DNA of 64,000 nt from assembly GCA_027488985.1 (NCBI GenBank), contig JAIYAR010000002.1:155777-219776 (forward strand). Direction: 5' to 3'. Below the pieces are notes generated by a model that worked only from the letters and a program-made list of their open reading frames with translations, searched no databases and was not told where the DNA came from. Below are positions 35,245-47,352 of this stretch, one piece after another (the stretch's first letter is position 1; each line of letters starts with the position of its first letter). The position numbers and the translations under genes are program-made. This DNA comes from Comamonadaceae bacterium (lineage in GTDB: Bacteria; Pseudomonadota; Gammaproteobacteria; Burkholderiales; Burkholderiaceae_C).

Positions 35245-36762
35245 TCAGCTTGCGAGTCTGCTGCGCAGCAGGTCGTTGACCTGCTGCGGATTCGCCTTGC
35301 CCTTGCTGGCCTTCATGATCTGACCCACCAAGCCGTTCAGGGCTTTTTCGTTACCTGCTTTGAACTCGGCCACGTTTTTGGCGTTGGCTGCGATCACGTC
35401 ATCGACGATCGCTTCCAGCGCGCCGGTGTCGTTCATCTGCTTGAGATCGCGGTCAATGATGATCTTTTCAACATATGCTGCCAGATCACTGATGTCGTTA
35501 TGGCGTTCAGCGCAAAGCGCTTGGAATGCGGTCTTTGCACCGCCGCCGTTGATCTCGCCGGACGCAATCCGCTTCACGATTTCGCCGACTGCCCTCGGGT
35601 TTGGGACCTCTGGATCGTCGATGGATATCCCTTGCTTGTTGGTGAACGCTGCGACTTCACCCAAGACCCAGTTCGCTGCTAGTTTGGGTTGACCACTGAT
35701 CTGAGCTGTAGTCTCGAAATACTTTGCAATCATCTGGCTTTGTGTGAGCTGCGTTGCGTCGTATTCACTCAAACCATAATCCGCCTGGAAGCGCGCCGCC
35801 ATATTGCGAGGTAATTCGGCCATTTGCGCACGTATCATCTCGATCCACTGCTCTGAAATGCATAGCGGTGGCAGGTCGGGGTCGGGAAAGTAGCGGTAGT
35901 CGGCCGCATCTTCCTTGGTGCGCATGGCGCGGGTTTCACCCGTGTCAGGATTGAAGAGCACGGTGGCTTGCTGAATTTCGTGGCCGTCTTCAATCTGTTC
36001 GATCTGCCAGCGAACTTCGTAGTCGATGGCTTGCTGCATGAACTTGAAGCTGTTCAGGTTCTTGATTTCGCGGCGGGTGCCCAGCGGTTGGCCGGGTTTG
36101 CGGACCGACACGTTGGCGTCGCAACGGAAAGAGCCTTCCTGCATGTTGCCGTCGCAGATGCCGACCCAGGTCACGATCTTGTGTAGTTCTTTGGCATAGG
36201 CCACCGCTTCAGCGCTGGAGCGCATGTCGGGCTCGGTCACGATTTCCAGCAGGGGGGTGCCTGCGCGGTTCAGGTCGATGCCGCTTTGTCCGATGAAGTC
36301 CTCGTGCAGTGACTTGCCGGCGTCTTCTTCGAGGTGTGCGCGCACCAGGCGCACGGTTTTCTTCTCGTCACCCAGGAAAAACTCCACGGCTCCGCCTTGC
36401 ACCACCGGAATCTCAAACTGGCTGATCTGGTAGCCCTTGGGTAGATCAGGGTAGAAATAGTTCTTGCGGGCAAAGATGCTGCGCGGAGCGATATGCGAGT
36501 TGATGGCCAGACCGAACTGGATAGCGCGTTCGACAGCACCCTTGTTCATCACGGGCAAAGTGCCGGGGAGGGCTAGGTCTACCGCACAGGCTTGGGTGTT
36601 GGGCTCAGCACCAAAGGCCGTGCTGGCACGGGAAAAAATCTTCGATTGGGTCGAGAGCTGAGCATGCGTCTCAAAGCCGATGATGACCTCGTAGCCATGC
36701 ACTAGCGGACCTGTAGGGCGGCCTTGTTGTTGTGCTTCGAATGTGTTCACAGTCTCACTCAT
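35245..36762 (-). CDS. gatB: Aspartyl/glutamyl-tRNA amidotransferase subunit B
   Basis: A 505-residue subunit that phosphorylates the acid group of mischarged Asp-tRNA(Asn) or Glu-tRNA(Gln) and transfers ammonia. [20 protein letters not shown] begins the core, and the C-terminal GatB/YqeY domain binds tRNA. It is the last gene of gatCAB, 2 bp after gatA. It converges with the DUF4124-like gene with a 3 bp gap. Length is normal. Confidence 0.97.
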   Translation of the reverse strand: MSETVNTFEAQQQGRPTGPLVHGYEVIIGFETHAQLSTQSKIFSRASTAFGAEPNTQACAVDLALPGTLPVMNKGAVERAIQFGLAINSHIAPRSIFARKNYFYPDLPKGYQISQFEIPVVQGGAVEFFLGDEKKTVRLVRAHLEEDAGKSLHEDFIGQSGIDLNRAGTPLLEIVTEPDMRSSAEAVAYAKELHKIVTWVGICDGNMQEGSFRCDANVSVRKPGQPLGTRREIKNLNSFKFMQQAIDYEVRWQIEQIEDGHEIQQATVLFNPDTGETRAMRTKEDAADYRYFPDPDLPPLCISEQWIEMIRAQMAELPRNMAARFQADYGLSEYDATQLTQSQMIAKYFETTAQISGQPKLAANWVLGEVAAFTNKQGISIDDPEVPNPRAVGEIVKRIASGEINGGGAKTAFQALCAERHNDISDLAAYVEKIIIDRDLKQMNDTGALEAIVDDVIAANAKNVAEFKAGNEKALNGLVGQIMKASKGKANPQQVNDLLRSRLAS

Positions 36763-36764
36763 GT

Positions 36765-38282
36765 TCAGAATCCTGCGGGCTTGGCCAGGTGGTAATCGGT
36801 GGCTTGTTGGAAGCGGTGGGCTGCATTGAGCAGGCGTGCTTCGTCAAGGTAGTTGCCCAGCAATTGCATGCCGATGGGCAAGCCTTTGTCCGCTTCGGAC
36901 TTGGCAAAGCCAACAGGGATGCTCATGCCCGGCAGACCGGCCAGTGAGCCGGAAAGCGTGAAGATGTCGGCCAAATAATTGGCGACGGGGTCATCCGACT
37001 TTTCACCGATCTTCCACGCCACCGTAGGTGCCACGGGCCCGGCAATGACATCGCATTCCTTGAACGCGTTCTGGAAATCGTCCGCGATCATGCGGCGGAT
37101 CTTTTGCGCTTGAAGGTAATATGCGTCGTAATAGCCGTGGCTCAGCACGTAGGCGCCGATCATGATGCGGCGTTTGACTTCGTCCCCGAAGCCCTCAGCG
37201 CGGGTCTTTTTGTACATGTCGGTCAGGTCGCCATAGTCTTTGGCGCGGTGGCCGAACTTCACACCGTCAAAGCGGCTCAGGTTGCTCGACGCCTCTGCCG
37301 GCGCAATGATGTAGTACACCGGGATGGACAGTTCGGTGCGTGGCAAGGCAATAGGCACCAGCTTGGCGCCGAGTTGTTCGTACTGCTTGAGCGCGGCATC
37401 TACGGCGCTGCGCACATCGTCGGACAAACCTTCCCCGAAAAATTCTTGAGGTACGCCGATGCGCAGGCCTTCAATGCTGTCATTGAGTTTGCGGGAGAAG
37501 TTCTCCGCTGGCGCGTCCAGAGAAGTGGAATCACGGTCCGGGTCCGGACCGCACATGGTAGACAACAGCAAGGCGCAGTCTTCGGCACTGCGGGCCATGG
37601 GGCCTGCCTGATCCAGACTGGACGCAAATGCCACCATGCCGTAGCGGGAGGCACGACCGTAAGTGGGTTTGATTCCGGTGATGCCGCAAAACGCGGCAGG
37701 TTGGCGGATGGAGCCGCCGGTGTCGGTGCCTGTCGCGGCGGGTGCCAAGCGGGCTGCTACTGCCGCCGCGCTGCCGCCGGACGAGCCACCGGGAATGCGA
37801 GAGGTATCCCACGGGTTCCGCACCGGCGCCACGGTGTCGCTGCCCACTGCAGAAATAGCTGTGTTCTCGTTGCTGGAGCCCATGGCGAACTCATCGCAGT
37901 TCACTTTGCCCAAGGTCACTACACCTGCGTCTGCCAATTTGCTCACCACGGTGGCATCAAATGGTGAGCGGTAGCCCTTGAGCATGCGGGAGCCGGCGGT
38001 GGTGGCGAAGTCGCAGGTTACAAAGATGTCTTTGTGGGCCAATGGCAAGCCTTCCAGCGCGCCAGCGGTTCCGGCGGCAATGCGAGCGTCGGCGGTCTTC
38101 GCCTGTGCCAGTGTGGCTTCTGCGTTGACGTCTACGAATGCCGCAAGGTTCGCGTGTGCTCGGCTGCGGTCGAGAAAATGTTGGGCCAATTCCGTGGCCG
38201 AAACTTGCTTGTCCGCAATCGCTTGCACCAGTTCCTGAACGCTCAGGTCGTGCGGCGCGCGGGTGGAGAGAGGAGTCGTCAT
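36765..38282 (-). CDS. gatA: Aspartyl/glutamyl-tRNA amidotransferase subunit A
   Basis: A 505-residue amidase that frees ammonia from glutamine for GatB. The Ser-cisSer-Lys triad is evident: Lys in LAHKDIFVT, then Ser residues in [17 protein letters not shown] and [16 protein letters not shown]. It lies 14 bp after gatC and 2 bp before gatB, so all three form one operon. Confidence 0.97.
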   Translation of the reverse strand: MTTPLSTRAPHDLSVQELVQAIADKQVSATELAQHFLDRSRAHANLAAFVDVNAEATLAQAKTADARIAAGTAGALEGLPLAHKDIFVTCDFATTAGSRMLKGYRSPFDATVVSKLADAGVVTLGKVNCDEFAMGSSNENTAISAVGSDTVAPVRNPWDTSRIPGGSSGGSAAAVAARLAPAATGTDTGGSIRQPAAFCGITGIKPTYGRASRYGMVAFASSLDQAGPMARSAEDCALLLSTMCGPDPDRDSTSLDAPAENFSRKLNDSIEGLRIGVPQEFFGEGLSDDVRSAVDAALKQYEQLGAKLVPIALPRTELSIPVYYIIAPAEASSNLSRFDGVKFGHRAKDYGDLTDMYKKTRAEGFGDEVKRRIMIGAYVLSHGYYDAYYLQAQKIRRMIADDFQNAFKECDVIAGPVAPTVAWKIGEKSDDPVANYLADIFTLSGSLAGLPGMSIPVGFAKSEADKGLPIGMQLLGNYLDEARLLNAAHRFQQATDYHLAKPAGF

Positions 38283-38296
38283 ATCTTTGCGTGTCT

Positions 38297-39841
<1,545 letters not shown>

Positions 39842-39873
39842 ACGCTTCGAGTTACTGAACGCCGGACGCAGCG

Positions 39874-40797
39874 ATGCCACTCGGTACGCTGGACAGAGAT
39901 CCTCCTCCCTTCTTCCGTCAGGGCCCTTCGGCCCTGTCCAAGCTGGCCGTCTGTAGTGCCTTGGCATTGCTGTTGATGGTGGCTGATGCCCGTTTCAAGG
40001 TCATGCAACCCTTGCGTGTTGCATTGGCCGCCCTGCTGTATCCGGTGCAGTGGCTGGCTTTGCAACCCGTGGAGTTGGCAGGGCGCATGGGAAGTTATTT
40101 TTTGACACTGGCAACGGCAGAATCCGCACAAGAGGAAGCACGCCGCCGGTTGAGTCTTCAGTCCCAACGGGCGAATCAGGTCGAGCAGCTCGAGCTGGAA
40201 AACCAGCGTTTGCGCAAATTGTTGGATTTATCCCAGCGACTGAGCACCGACTTTCGTGCGGCCCAGGTAATTTATGACGCTGCAGACCCCTACACACGCA
40301 AAGTCATCATTGACAAGGGATTGGCCCACCGCATGATGCTTGGCTCGCCCGTGCTCGACGAGTCGGGCGTGATCGGACAAGTCACCAATGTCTATCCCAT
40401 GGTCAGCGAGGTCACATTGATCACCGACCGTGACCACGCCATCCCAGTTCTTAACGTGCGCACAGGTGCGCGGGGCGTAGCCTTCGGCGACACCTCGACC
40501 CACGCAGACGCTTTGGAACTGCGTTACATGGCAGCCAATGCTGACGTGGCCGTGGGTGATTTGTTGACCACCAGTGGCGTGGACGGGGTGTATCCGCCGG
40601 GCCTGCCGGTGGCACGGGTAGAAAAAGTGGAGCGCAAGGTGGATGCCGTGTTCGCCCGCATCTATTGCGTTCCCTTAGGGCTGGTATCCGGTGCGGAGCA
40701 TGTGATTGTGTTGAACCCCTTGGGCGACAAAATTCCTGCGCGTCCCGTACCTGAAATTGTTGCGCCACTTGCCAAGTCCCGGGGAGCCCGCCCATGA
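39874..40797 (+). CDS. mreC: Rod-shape determining protein MreC
   Basis: A 307-residue periplasmic scaffold anchored by one membrane helix (about 25-43). A coiled coil (about 75-120, LSLQSQRANQVEQLELENQ) is followed by the beta-barrel domain that binds PBP2. It starts 32 bp after mreB and overlaps mreD by 4 bp. Confidence 0.95.
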   Translation: MPLGTLDRDPPPFFRQGPSALSKLAVCSALALLLMVADARFKVMQPLRVALAALLYPVQWLALQPVELAGRMGSYFLTLATAESAQEEARRRLSLQSQRANQVEQLELENQRLRKLLDLSQRLSTDFRAAQVIYDAADPYTRKVIIDKGLAHRMMLGSPVLDESGVIGQVTNVYPMVSEVTLITDRDHAIPVLNVRTGARGVAFGDTSTHADALELRYMAANADVAVGDLLTTSGVDGVYPPGLPVARVEKVERKVDAVFARIYCVPLGLVSGAEHVIVLNPLGDKIPARPVPEIVAPLAKSRGARP

Positions 40798-41324
40798 TCA
40801 TGCGTCCCGGGCAGCAGTTGCTCTTGCCCGCAAAACCGCTGTTCATTTGGGGCAGCTTGTTGGTAGCCATGTTGCTGAACATGGGGCTCAATATGGGCCT
40901 TTGGGGCCGCGCCCCTTGGACACCGGATCTCTTGGCGCTAGTGCTGGTGTTTTGGACGGTGCATCAGCCGCTGCGCATTGGCATCGGTGCGGCTTTTGTG
41001 TTCGGATTGATGATGGATGTCCATCAAGGTGCGCTGCTGGGTCAGCACGCCATGTCTTACACCGTATTGAGCTTCATGGCGATCACGGTTCACCGGCGTT
41101 TATTGTGGTTTTCGGTTCCATCCCAGTCTGCGCAAGTACTCCCGCTTTTTGTGGCAGCCCACGGATTGGAGCTGCTGCTGCGGGTCGCTGGGGGCGGGGC
41201 CTTCCCAGGCTGGTCCCTGGTTTTGGCGCCACTGGCTGAAGCCGTACTATGGCCCGTGGCCAGTGTGCTGCTGCTCGCACCTCAGCGCCGCGCACCTGAT
41301 CCGGATGAAAACCGCCCCCTCTAA
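40794..41324 (+). CDS. mreD: Rod-shape determining protein MreD
   Basis: A 176-residue inner-membrane protein with about five or six membrane segments, partner of MreC in the elongasome. The pattern LVFWTVHQPLRIGIGAAFVFGLMMDV is typical. ATG overlaps the mreC stop (ATGA), so the two are translationally coupled. mrdA follows after 12 bp. Confidence 0.92.
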   Translation: MIMRPGQQLLLPAKPLFIWGSLLVAMLLNMGLNMGLWGRAPWTPDLLALVLVFWTVHQPLRIGIGAAFVFGLMMDVHQGALLGQHAMSYTVLSFMAITVHRRLLWFSVPSQSAQVLPLFVAAHGLELLLRVAGGGAFPGWSLVLAPLAEAVLWPVASVLLLAPQRRAPDPDENRPL

Positions 41325-41336
41325 GGGTCAAGGCGC

Positions 41337-43283
41337 ATGACAGAACTACGCAACGTCCAAGCGGATCTGGCACGTTTCCGGACCCGTGTTTTCGTGGTCA
41401 GCGTGCTGGTGCTGGTGTGTTTTTTCCTTTTGTTTGCGCGGCTGGTTTATTTGCAGGTCTTCCGCCACGACGACTTGCGGGCACAGGCTGAAAGCAATCG
41501 CACCTCCATCGTCCCTATCGTACCCAACCGGGGTCTGATCGTAGACCGCAACGGGGTGATTCTCGCCACCAACTATTCCGCCTACACGCTGGAAATTACA
41601 CCGTCAAAAAGTGGCAGCGTTGAGCGGACGTTGGACGAACTCTCTACAGTGGTGGACATTACCCCGCGTGACCGCAGGCGGTTCAAGAAGCTGATGGAGG
41701 AGTCCAAAAGCTTTGAATCCCTGCCGATCCGAACCCGGCTGACCGATACCGAGGTGGCCCGCTTTGCGGCTCAGCGTTTCCGCTTCCCCGGGGTCGAAAT
41801 CAAGGCGCGCCTGTTCCGCAATTACCCCTACGGCGAATTGGCCAGCCATGTGATCGGCTATATCGGACGCATCAACCGAGCCGAGAAGGAAAAAATCGAC
41901 GAAAGCGAAGACCAGGCCAATTACCGTGGCACTGAGTACATCGGCAAGCTGGGAGTGGAGCAGAGTTTTGAGGCGGTGCTGCATGGAACCACCGGCGTGG
42001 AGCGCATTGAAACCTCCGCGGGTGGCCGGGCGGTACGCAAATTGGCCAGCAACCCCTCGACACCGGGGAATGTGGTCGTCCTCTCGATCGACATCAAATT
42101 ACAGAAACTGATCGAAGACATGTATGGCACCCGCCGGGGCGCGCTGGTGGCCATGGACCCCAAAACCGGCGAGGTGCTGGCCTTTGTCAGCAAACCCACG
42201 TTCGACTCGAACCTCTTTGTGGAGGGCATTGACCAAGAGAACTGGCAGATGCTCAACGAATCGATCGATAAGCCGCTTCTCAATCGCGCATTGCGGGGCA
42301 CCTATCCGCCGGGCTCGACCTACAAACCCTTCATGGCCATGGCCGCCCTGGAAACCGGCACACGCACACCGCAGACCTTGATCAACGACCCGGGCTTCTA
42401 CATGTTCGGCGGCAACCGTTTCGGCAGCCCTGAGAATGAAAAGGGCGGCATCATGGACATGCGCCGCGCCATCGTGGAATCAAGCAACGTGTATTTCTAT
42501 TCCCTGGCCAATGAGCTCGGGGTAGACACTATGCACGATTTCATGGCCCCCATGGGATTCGGTCAGATCACCGGCATCGACATCAACGGTGAAGTGCGTG
42601 GCGTTTTGCCGAGCCAAGCCTGGAAGCGAAAGTACTACAAGCGCTCCGAGCAACAAAAGTGGTACGCAGGTGAGACCATCTCACTGGGGATCGGGCAGGG
42701 CTACAACAGCTTTACGATGTTGCAGATAGCGCAGGCGGTGTCCATATTGGCCAACAATGGGGTCAAGCACAAGCCGCAATTGGTGATTGCCACTCAGGAT
42801 GCGACGACCCGGGTACGCACTTCCGTCCCACCGGAGCCTCCTGTGGACCTTGCTTACAAACCGGAAAACCTCAAGGTGATCCGGGATGCCATGGTTGGCG
42901 TCACGCAGGGCGGGACCGGAACCCGGGTGTTTGCAGGTGCGGGTTATATCAGCGGCGGAAAGACAGGGACAGCACAGGCTGTCAGCTTGGCTAAAAACCA
43001 GAAATACAACGCGTCCACCATGGAGGAACACCAGCGGGATCATTCCCTGTACGTGGCTTTCGCGCCTGCGGAAGATCCCAAGATTGCCTTGGCGGTGATT
43101 GTGGAAAATGCGGGCTTTGGCGCGGCGGCGGCAGCTCCCATTGCGCGGCGCACATTCGACTACTGGTTGCTAGGCCAATACCCCAGTGAGGAAGATCTTG
43201 CAGCCGTCAGCCAGGGCAAGGCCACAGCGCCTATCGGCAAACCACGGCCTGCAAGCGAAATACCCTGGCCGCCTCCGCACTGA
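41337..43283 (+). CDS. mrdA: Penicillin-binding protein 2
   Basis: A 648-residue transpeptidase for lateral wall growth. One membrane helix at about 18-38, dimerisation domain about 60-240, transpeptidase domain about 260-620. The catalytic Ser is in GSTYKPF (about residue 326), SSN in VESSNVYFY, and KTGTAQ at about 541. It ends the mre operon. rodA, which usually follows in Burkholderiales, is missing: the next gene is a permease on the opposite strand. Confidence 0.96.
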   Translation: MTELRNVQADLARFRTRVFVVSVLVLVCFFLLFARLVYLQVFRHDDLRAQAESNRTSIVPIVPNRGLIVDRNGVILATNYSAYTLEITPSKSGSVERTLDELSTVVDITPRDRRRFKKLMEESKSFESLPIRTRLTDTEVARFAAQRFRFPGVEIKARLFRNYPYGELASHVIGYIGRINRAEKEKIDESEDQANYRGTEYIGKLGVEQSFEAVLHGTTGVERIETSAGGRAVRKLASNPSTPGNVVVLSIDIKLQKLIEDMYGTRRGALVAMDPKTGEVLAFVSKPTFDSNLFVEGIDQENWQMLNESIDKPLLNRALRGTYPPGSTYKPFMAMAALETGTRTPQTLINDPGFYMFGGNRFGSPENEKGGIMDMRRAIVESSNVYFYSLANELGVDTMHDFMAPMGFGQITGIDINGEVRGVLPSQAWKRKYYKRSEQQKWYAGETISLGIGQGYNSFTMLQIAQAVSILANNGVKHKPQLVIATQDATTRVRTSVPPEPPVDLAYKPENLKVIRDAMVGVTQGGTGTRVFAGAGYISGGKTGTAQAVSLAKNQKYNASTMEEHQRDHSLYVAFAPAEDPKIALAVIVENAGFGAAAAAPIARRTFDYWLLGQYPSEEDLAAVSQGKATAPIGKPRPASEIPWPPPH

Positions 43284-43289
43284 TGAGGT

Positions 43290-44054
43290 CTAAAGGCCGC
43301 GCAAGAACGCGTCGTAGGCCGTTTTCAGAATCAGCGCAGACACCACCACAATGAACACCGAGCGCACAAATCCGGTGCCGTGCTTGAGTGCGAGGTGCGT
43401 GCCGGCAAGGCTCCCAGCCACATTGGCAACAGCCATGACCGCCACATAGTGCCACCACACATGGCCGGTGAAAGTGAACAGCACCAAGGCCGCCGAATTG
43501 GAAGCTGTATTGAGCAGCTTGGCGCCTGCGGAGGCATGCAAGAAGTCATAACCCAGAACGCGCACCAGTAGAAATACAAAGAAGCTACCGGTTCCGGGGC
43601 CAAAAAAGCCGTCATAGAAACCAATCAGCCCCCCAATGGCACAGGCCATGCCCATCTCAATCTGCCCGGAAAAGCGTGGCACATGATGGCGCCCCAGTTC
43701 TTTCTTTGCCAGCGTGTAGCCCAACACCAACACCAGAATGAAGGGAAGTGCTTTACGCAGGTACTGCGGCGAAATTTGGGTAACCATCCATGCCCCGCCC
43801 ATAGCAGCCGCAAAGCAAACGGCAGTTGCGGGTAACAGGGCCTTCCATGGCATGCTGACCCGGCGGTTGTATTGCACGGCGGCGAATGCAGTGCCCGCGA
43901 CCGCTGCACCTTTGTTGGTGCCGAACAGGGTCGCCGGGTGGGCTGTGGGAAACAGAGCAAACAAGGCCGGCGTCAGGATCAATCCGCCCCCGCCCACAAT
44001 GGAGTCAATAAATCCGGCCAATCCGGAGGCGAGCGAGGCGATGAGCAATTCCAT
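43290..44054 (-). CDS. TSUP-family permease (TauE/SafE)
   Basis: A 254-residue inner-membrane protein with about eight helices. GFIDSIVGGGGLILTPALF near the start and GFYDGFFGPGTGSFFVFLLV in the middle are the duplicated TSUP signature. Members export sulfite, sulfonates or related anions; the substrate here cannot be told. It converges with mrdA, and a dispersed repeat begins 34 bp upstream of its start. Confidence 0.9.
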   Translation of the reverse strand: MELLIASLASGLAGFIDSIVGGGGLILTPALFALFPTAHPATLFGTNKGAAVAGTAFAAVQYNRRVSMPWKALLPATAVCFAAAMGGAWMVTQISPQYLRKALPFILVLVLGYTLAKKELGRHHVPRFSGQIEMGMACAIGGLIGFYDGFFGPGTGSFFVFLLVRVLGYDFLHASAGAKLLNTASNSAALVLFTFTGHVWWHYVAVMAVANVAGSLAGTHLALKHGTGFVRSVFIVVVSALILKTAYDAFLRGL

Positions 44055-44087
44055 GCAAGGATTGTCGCATTCACATGCAGAGGGCTT

Positions 44088-44145
44088 TTGCTATCAATTT
44101 GAGAGCTTTTTGCGCATATTTGATGGGCGCAAACGCAGGTCTTTG
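44088..44145 (+). repeat. Dispersed repeat copy, intergenic
   Basis: TTGCTATCAATTTGAGAGCT then TTTTGCGCATATTTGATGGGCGCAAACG. This copy keeps the complete left end of the consensus and lies between the TSUP gene start and a terminator. Confidence 0.8.
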
Positions 44146-44150
44146 TTCTG

Positions 44151-44184
44151 AAAATAAAAAAGCACCGGGGTTGCCGGTGCTTTT
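44151..44184 (-). terminator. Rho-independent terminator downstream of the GMC gene
   Basis: AAAGCACCGG and CCGGTGCTTT pair around GGTTG. On the minus strand it is followed by TTTTTATTTT, so it ends leftward transcripts coming from the GMC oxidoreductase operon. Confidence 0.88.
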
Positions 44185-44345
44185 GTGAAGCTGCATCGTT
44201 ATGTGCAGAATTATTGGATGTGTTCTTAGCCGTCTCCTCGGCGTCGTTTCAAGTCCGGCCTTGTGGGCCTCGCAGTTGCTGTTCAGTTCAGCGTTGGCAC
44301 GAACTGTATCCGCCCTGCCTGTTGTCCGGCATCAGGACAAACCCT
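44185..44345. other. Noncoding stretch between the GMC gene and its terminator
   Basis: No coding region seen. On the minus strand it holds GAGGAGAC, a typical ribosome-binding sequence, followed by no usable frame, so it may be a remnant of a lost gene or simply 3' untranslated RNA of the GMC operon. Confidence 0.35.
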
Positions 44346-46085
44346 TCATCGACGGAGCTCAGCATCCTCCGCAATCCATTGCGCAGCCTTTTCCGCAATC
44401 ATCAGGGTGGGTGAGTTGGTGTTGCCACTGGTGATCAGCGGCATCACACCCGCGTCCACCACCCGCAGGCCGGCCACGCCACGCACCTTCAGGCGGCTAT
44501 CCACCACGGCCATGGGGTCGTGGTCCGGGCCCTCTACACGCCCCATCTTGGTGGTGCCTACAGGGTGGAAGATGGTGGTGGCAATGTCCCCCGCCAGTTG
44601 GGCAAGTTCTGCATCGCTCTGGAACTGCACGCCGGGCTTGTATTCCTCAGGCTGGTACTTCTGCAGGGCTGGTTGGGCGACGATGCGGCGCGTGATGCGC
44701 AGGGAATCTGCCGCGACCTTGCGGTCTTCGTCCGTGCTCAGGTAGTTGGGCGCGATCTTCGGGGCACTCCGGAAGTCACTGGACTGGATACTCACTGCAC
44801 CACGGCTCGTCGGATTCAAGTTGCACACGCTCGCAGTGAACGCATTGAAGCTGTGCAAAGGCTCGCCGAATGCTTCCAAGCTCAAGGGTTGCACGTGGTA
44901 TTGGATGTTGGGGTAGGCCTGATCCGGGCTGCTGCGGGTGAAGGCGCCGAGTTGACTGGGCGCCATGCTCATGGGGCCGCTGCGCTTGAGCGCATATTCC
45001 AGACCGATTTTGGCTTTGCCCCACAGGCTGTTTGCTTGTGTGTTGAGTGTCGTAGTGTTCTTGACCTTGAAGACTGCGCGTATCTGCAGGTGGTCCTGCA
45101 AATTGGCGCCCACGCCCGGTGTGTCTTGCACCACCGGAACGCCATGCGCTTGCAAGAGCGCGGCCGGGCCGATACCTGAGAGCTGCAAAATCTGTGGGGA
45201 GCCTACGGCGCCTGCGCACAGCAACACTTCGCTGCGGGCAGTGGCGGTCACCATCTCGCTGCCATCCCACACCTGCACGCCCGTGCAGCGCAAGGGAGCG
45301 TCCAGCGAACCATGTTCACTATGAGGCTCCACCACCAGTTTGGCCACTTGGGCGCTGGTCCACAACTCGAAGTTGGGCCGGGCATAGCACATGGGGCGCA
45401 AAAAAGCCTTGGCGGTGTTCCAGCGCCAACCGTCGCGCTGGTTCACCTCAAAGTAACCCACGCCTTCATTGCTGCCGCGGTTGAAGTCGTCAGTTGCGGG
45501 CACGCCTGCTTCTGTGGCGGCTTGGGCAAATGCGTCCAGCACGTCCCAGCGCAGGCGCTGTTTTTCTACGCGCCATTCGCCGCCCGCCCGGTGGTGGCGC
45601 AGCACTGTGCCGTAATCAGTGGTGTTGTGCTGGATCAGCGGGGAAGCCGTGCCTTTGGCGCCATGCAGTGCATTGGCGCCCTTGTAGTGGTCTTCATGGA
45701 GCTTGAAGTAGGGCAGGCTGTTGTCCCAGGTCCAGCTGGCGTCACCGGTGAGCTGGGCCCAGCGGTCGTAGTCGCGGGCCTGGCCGCGCATGTAAATCAT
45801 GCCGTTGATGCTGCTGCAACCTCCCAGTGTTTTGCCGCGCGGGTACCGCAAGCTGCGCCCGTTCAGCCCGGCCTCTGCCGCGGTCTGGAACAGCCAGTCG
45901 GTGCGCGGGTTGCCGATGCAGTACAGATAGCCCACAGGAATGTGAATCCAGTGGTAATCGTCCTTGCGGCCGGCCTCGATCAAGAGCACCCGTTTAGAAG
46001 CGTTGGCACTCAGCCGGTTGGCGAGCAGGCAGCCTGCCGTACCCGCGCCGATGATGATGTAGTCGAAAGTGGTGTCGTTGTTCAT
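44346..46085 (-). CDS. GMC-family FAD oxidoreductase
   Basis: A 579-residue flavoenzyme of the choline/alcohol dehydrogenase group. The FAD motif is IIIGAGTAGCLLANRL at about 10-25, followed by PRGKTLGGCSSINGMIYMRG and GAVGSPQILQLSGIGP (both GMC signatures). The catalytic pair is His in FHPVGTTKMG and Asn in SGNTNSPTLM. It is cytoplasmic, with no signal peptide. Its start overlaps the antiporter gene stop by 4 bp. An alcohol or polyol substrate is likely but not determined; AlkJ-like members feed electrons to quinone. Confidence 0.92.
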   Translation of the reverse strand: MNNDTTFDYIIIGAGTAGCLLANRLSANASKRVLLIEAGRKDDYHWIHIPVGYLYCIGNPRTDWLFQTAAEAGLNGRSLRYPRGKTLGGCSSINGMIYMRGQARDYDRWAQLTGDASWTWDNSLPYFKLHEDHYKGANALHGAKGTASPLIQHNTTDYGTVLRHHRAGGEWRVEKQRLRWDVLDAFAQAATEAGVPATDDFNRGSNEGVGYFEVNQRDGWRWNTAKAFLRPMCYARPNFELWTSAQVAKLVVEPHSEHGSLDAPLRCTGVQVWDGSEMVTATARSEVLLCAGAVGSPQILQLSGIGPAALLQAHGVPVVQDTPGVGANLQDHLQIRAVFKVKNTTTLNTQANSLWGKAKIGLEYALKRSGPMSMAPSQLGAFTRSSPDQAYPNIQYHVQPLSLEAFGEPLHSFNAFTASVCNLNPTSRGAVSIQSSDFRSAPKIAPNYLSTDEDRKVAADSLRITRRIVAQPALQKYQPEEYKPGVQFQSDAELAQLAGDIATTIFHPVGTTKMGRVEGPDHDPMAVVDSRLKVRGVAGLRVVDAGVMPLITSGNTNSPTLMIAEKAAQWIAEDAELRR

Positions 46086-47347
46086 AGCATCAGGAAGCAG
46101 GCAGCAGCCACTGCGGTGGGGAGCAAGGCACCGAGCAGCAAGCCGCCTGCGCCAATCGATTGGTCTTCAAAGCCCTGGCGCAGCAAAGCCACGCCGGCCG
46201 GGTTGGGTGCATTCGCGATCACGGTGAGGCCGCCGCCCGCAACCGCCCCGGCCACCAGCATGTACTGCGCAGCCGGCGAAATCCCCTGGATCAGGGAGCC
46301 CAGATAGGTGAGGGCCGCGTTGTCCGTGACCGCGGTCAAGGCCAACGCGCCGAAGAACAGTGCAGTGGGCGCCAGGCTGGACACAATGGGCTGCAGCCAC
46401 CACTGCTGCATGCCTCCCAGCACCACCAGACCAGCCAGAAAGAAACCGACCAGCAGCCCTTCTTTGAGGATCAGCGGGCTCTGGAAGCGGGCATAGGCCT
46501 GGGTGTAGCCGAGGAAAAACAAAAACAGGCCCAGGAACAACACAGGGTGGTGGGCAAGCACAACGACCCCGGCCAGAAACGCCAGATGCACCAAGCTGAC
46601 CAGCCAAGGCACAGGTTCCTGGGTGGCTGTGGCATCGGCGCTTATGGCGGTGGGCAAGTGCTTGCGCAAAACCCAGGCCACCACACTGGCATTGATTACC
46701 ACCGCGATTGCCGCCTTCCAGCCGAACTGGCTGGCCATGAATGCCGTGTCCCAGTTCCAGGTGGCAGCCACCATCAGCACCGGAGGTGCAGCATACGAGG
46801 TCAAGGTGCCACCAATAGAAATATTCACAAATAGCACACCCAACGCCGCGTACTTGAGGCGCTCCGGCATGTCCGGGCGGAAGATCTGGGGCGCCAGCAT
46901 CAGGGCGGCCAAGGTCATGGCTGCGGGCTCAGTAATCAGCGAGCCCAGCAGCGGCACCACCGCCAAGCCCAGCCAAGCCAATACCAGCGGCGCAGGCAAA
47001 GGCACCAAACGGCTGATGCCGGCCAACAGGGAGCGCACTGCCTCCAACACCGGCCGCGATGCGGCCACCACCATGACCACACAGACAAACAGCGGCTCGG
47101 TGTATTGGCGGGACTCGGCGTAGGCTATGGCTTCTTTGCTTCCCGCGATCAGTGCCATGGCCGCCACCAGCACAAACGCCCAGAAGCCGAACACCACTTC
47201 GACTTCCCCCAGCAAATGCAATAGCCCCGCATGCGTGGGATGGCGGTGCGCCAGCGATTCAAAAAATTTGGCACAAAAGGTGTGCACCAGCGCGATGCCA
47301 AAGAGCACGGCACCGACGATATTCAACAGGGAAGGGGCGTCCGTCAT
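46082..47347 (-). CDS. Putative Na+/H+ antiporter-type membrane protein
   Basis: A 421-residue inner-membrane protein with about 11-12 helices. LITEPAAMTLAALMLAPQIF and AVTDNAALTYLGSLIQG, each with a charged residue in a hydrophobic helix, and ANAPNPAG fit the putative Na+/H+ antiporter family. I chose ATG 47347; a start at 47368 would overlap the preceding gene. It lies 5 bp after the enoyl-CoA hydratase gene and overlaps the GMC gene, so all three are one operon. Confidence 0.75.
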   Translation of the reverse strand: MTDAPSLLNIVGAVLFGIALVHTFCAKFFESLAHRHPTHAGLLHLLGEVEVVFGFWAFVLVAAMALIAGSKEAIAYAESRQYTEPLFVCVVMVVAASRPVLEAVRSLLAGISRLVPLPAPLVLAWLGLAVVPLLGSLITEPAAMTLAALMLAPQIFRPDMPERLKYAALGVLFVNISIGGTLTSYAAPPVLMVAATWNWDTAFMASQFGWKAAIAVVINASVVAWVLRKHLPTAISADATATQEPVPWLVSLVHLAFLAGVVVLAHHPVLFLGLFLFFLGYTQAYARFQSPLILKEGLLVGFFLAGLVVLGGMQQWWLQPIVSSLAPTALFFGALALTAVTDNAALTYLGSLIQGISPAAQYMLVAGAVAGGGLTVIANAPNPAGVALLRQGFEDQSIGAGGLLLGALLPTAVAAACFLML

Positions 47348-47352
47348 AGTAA

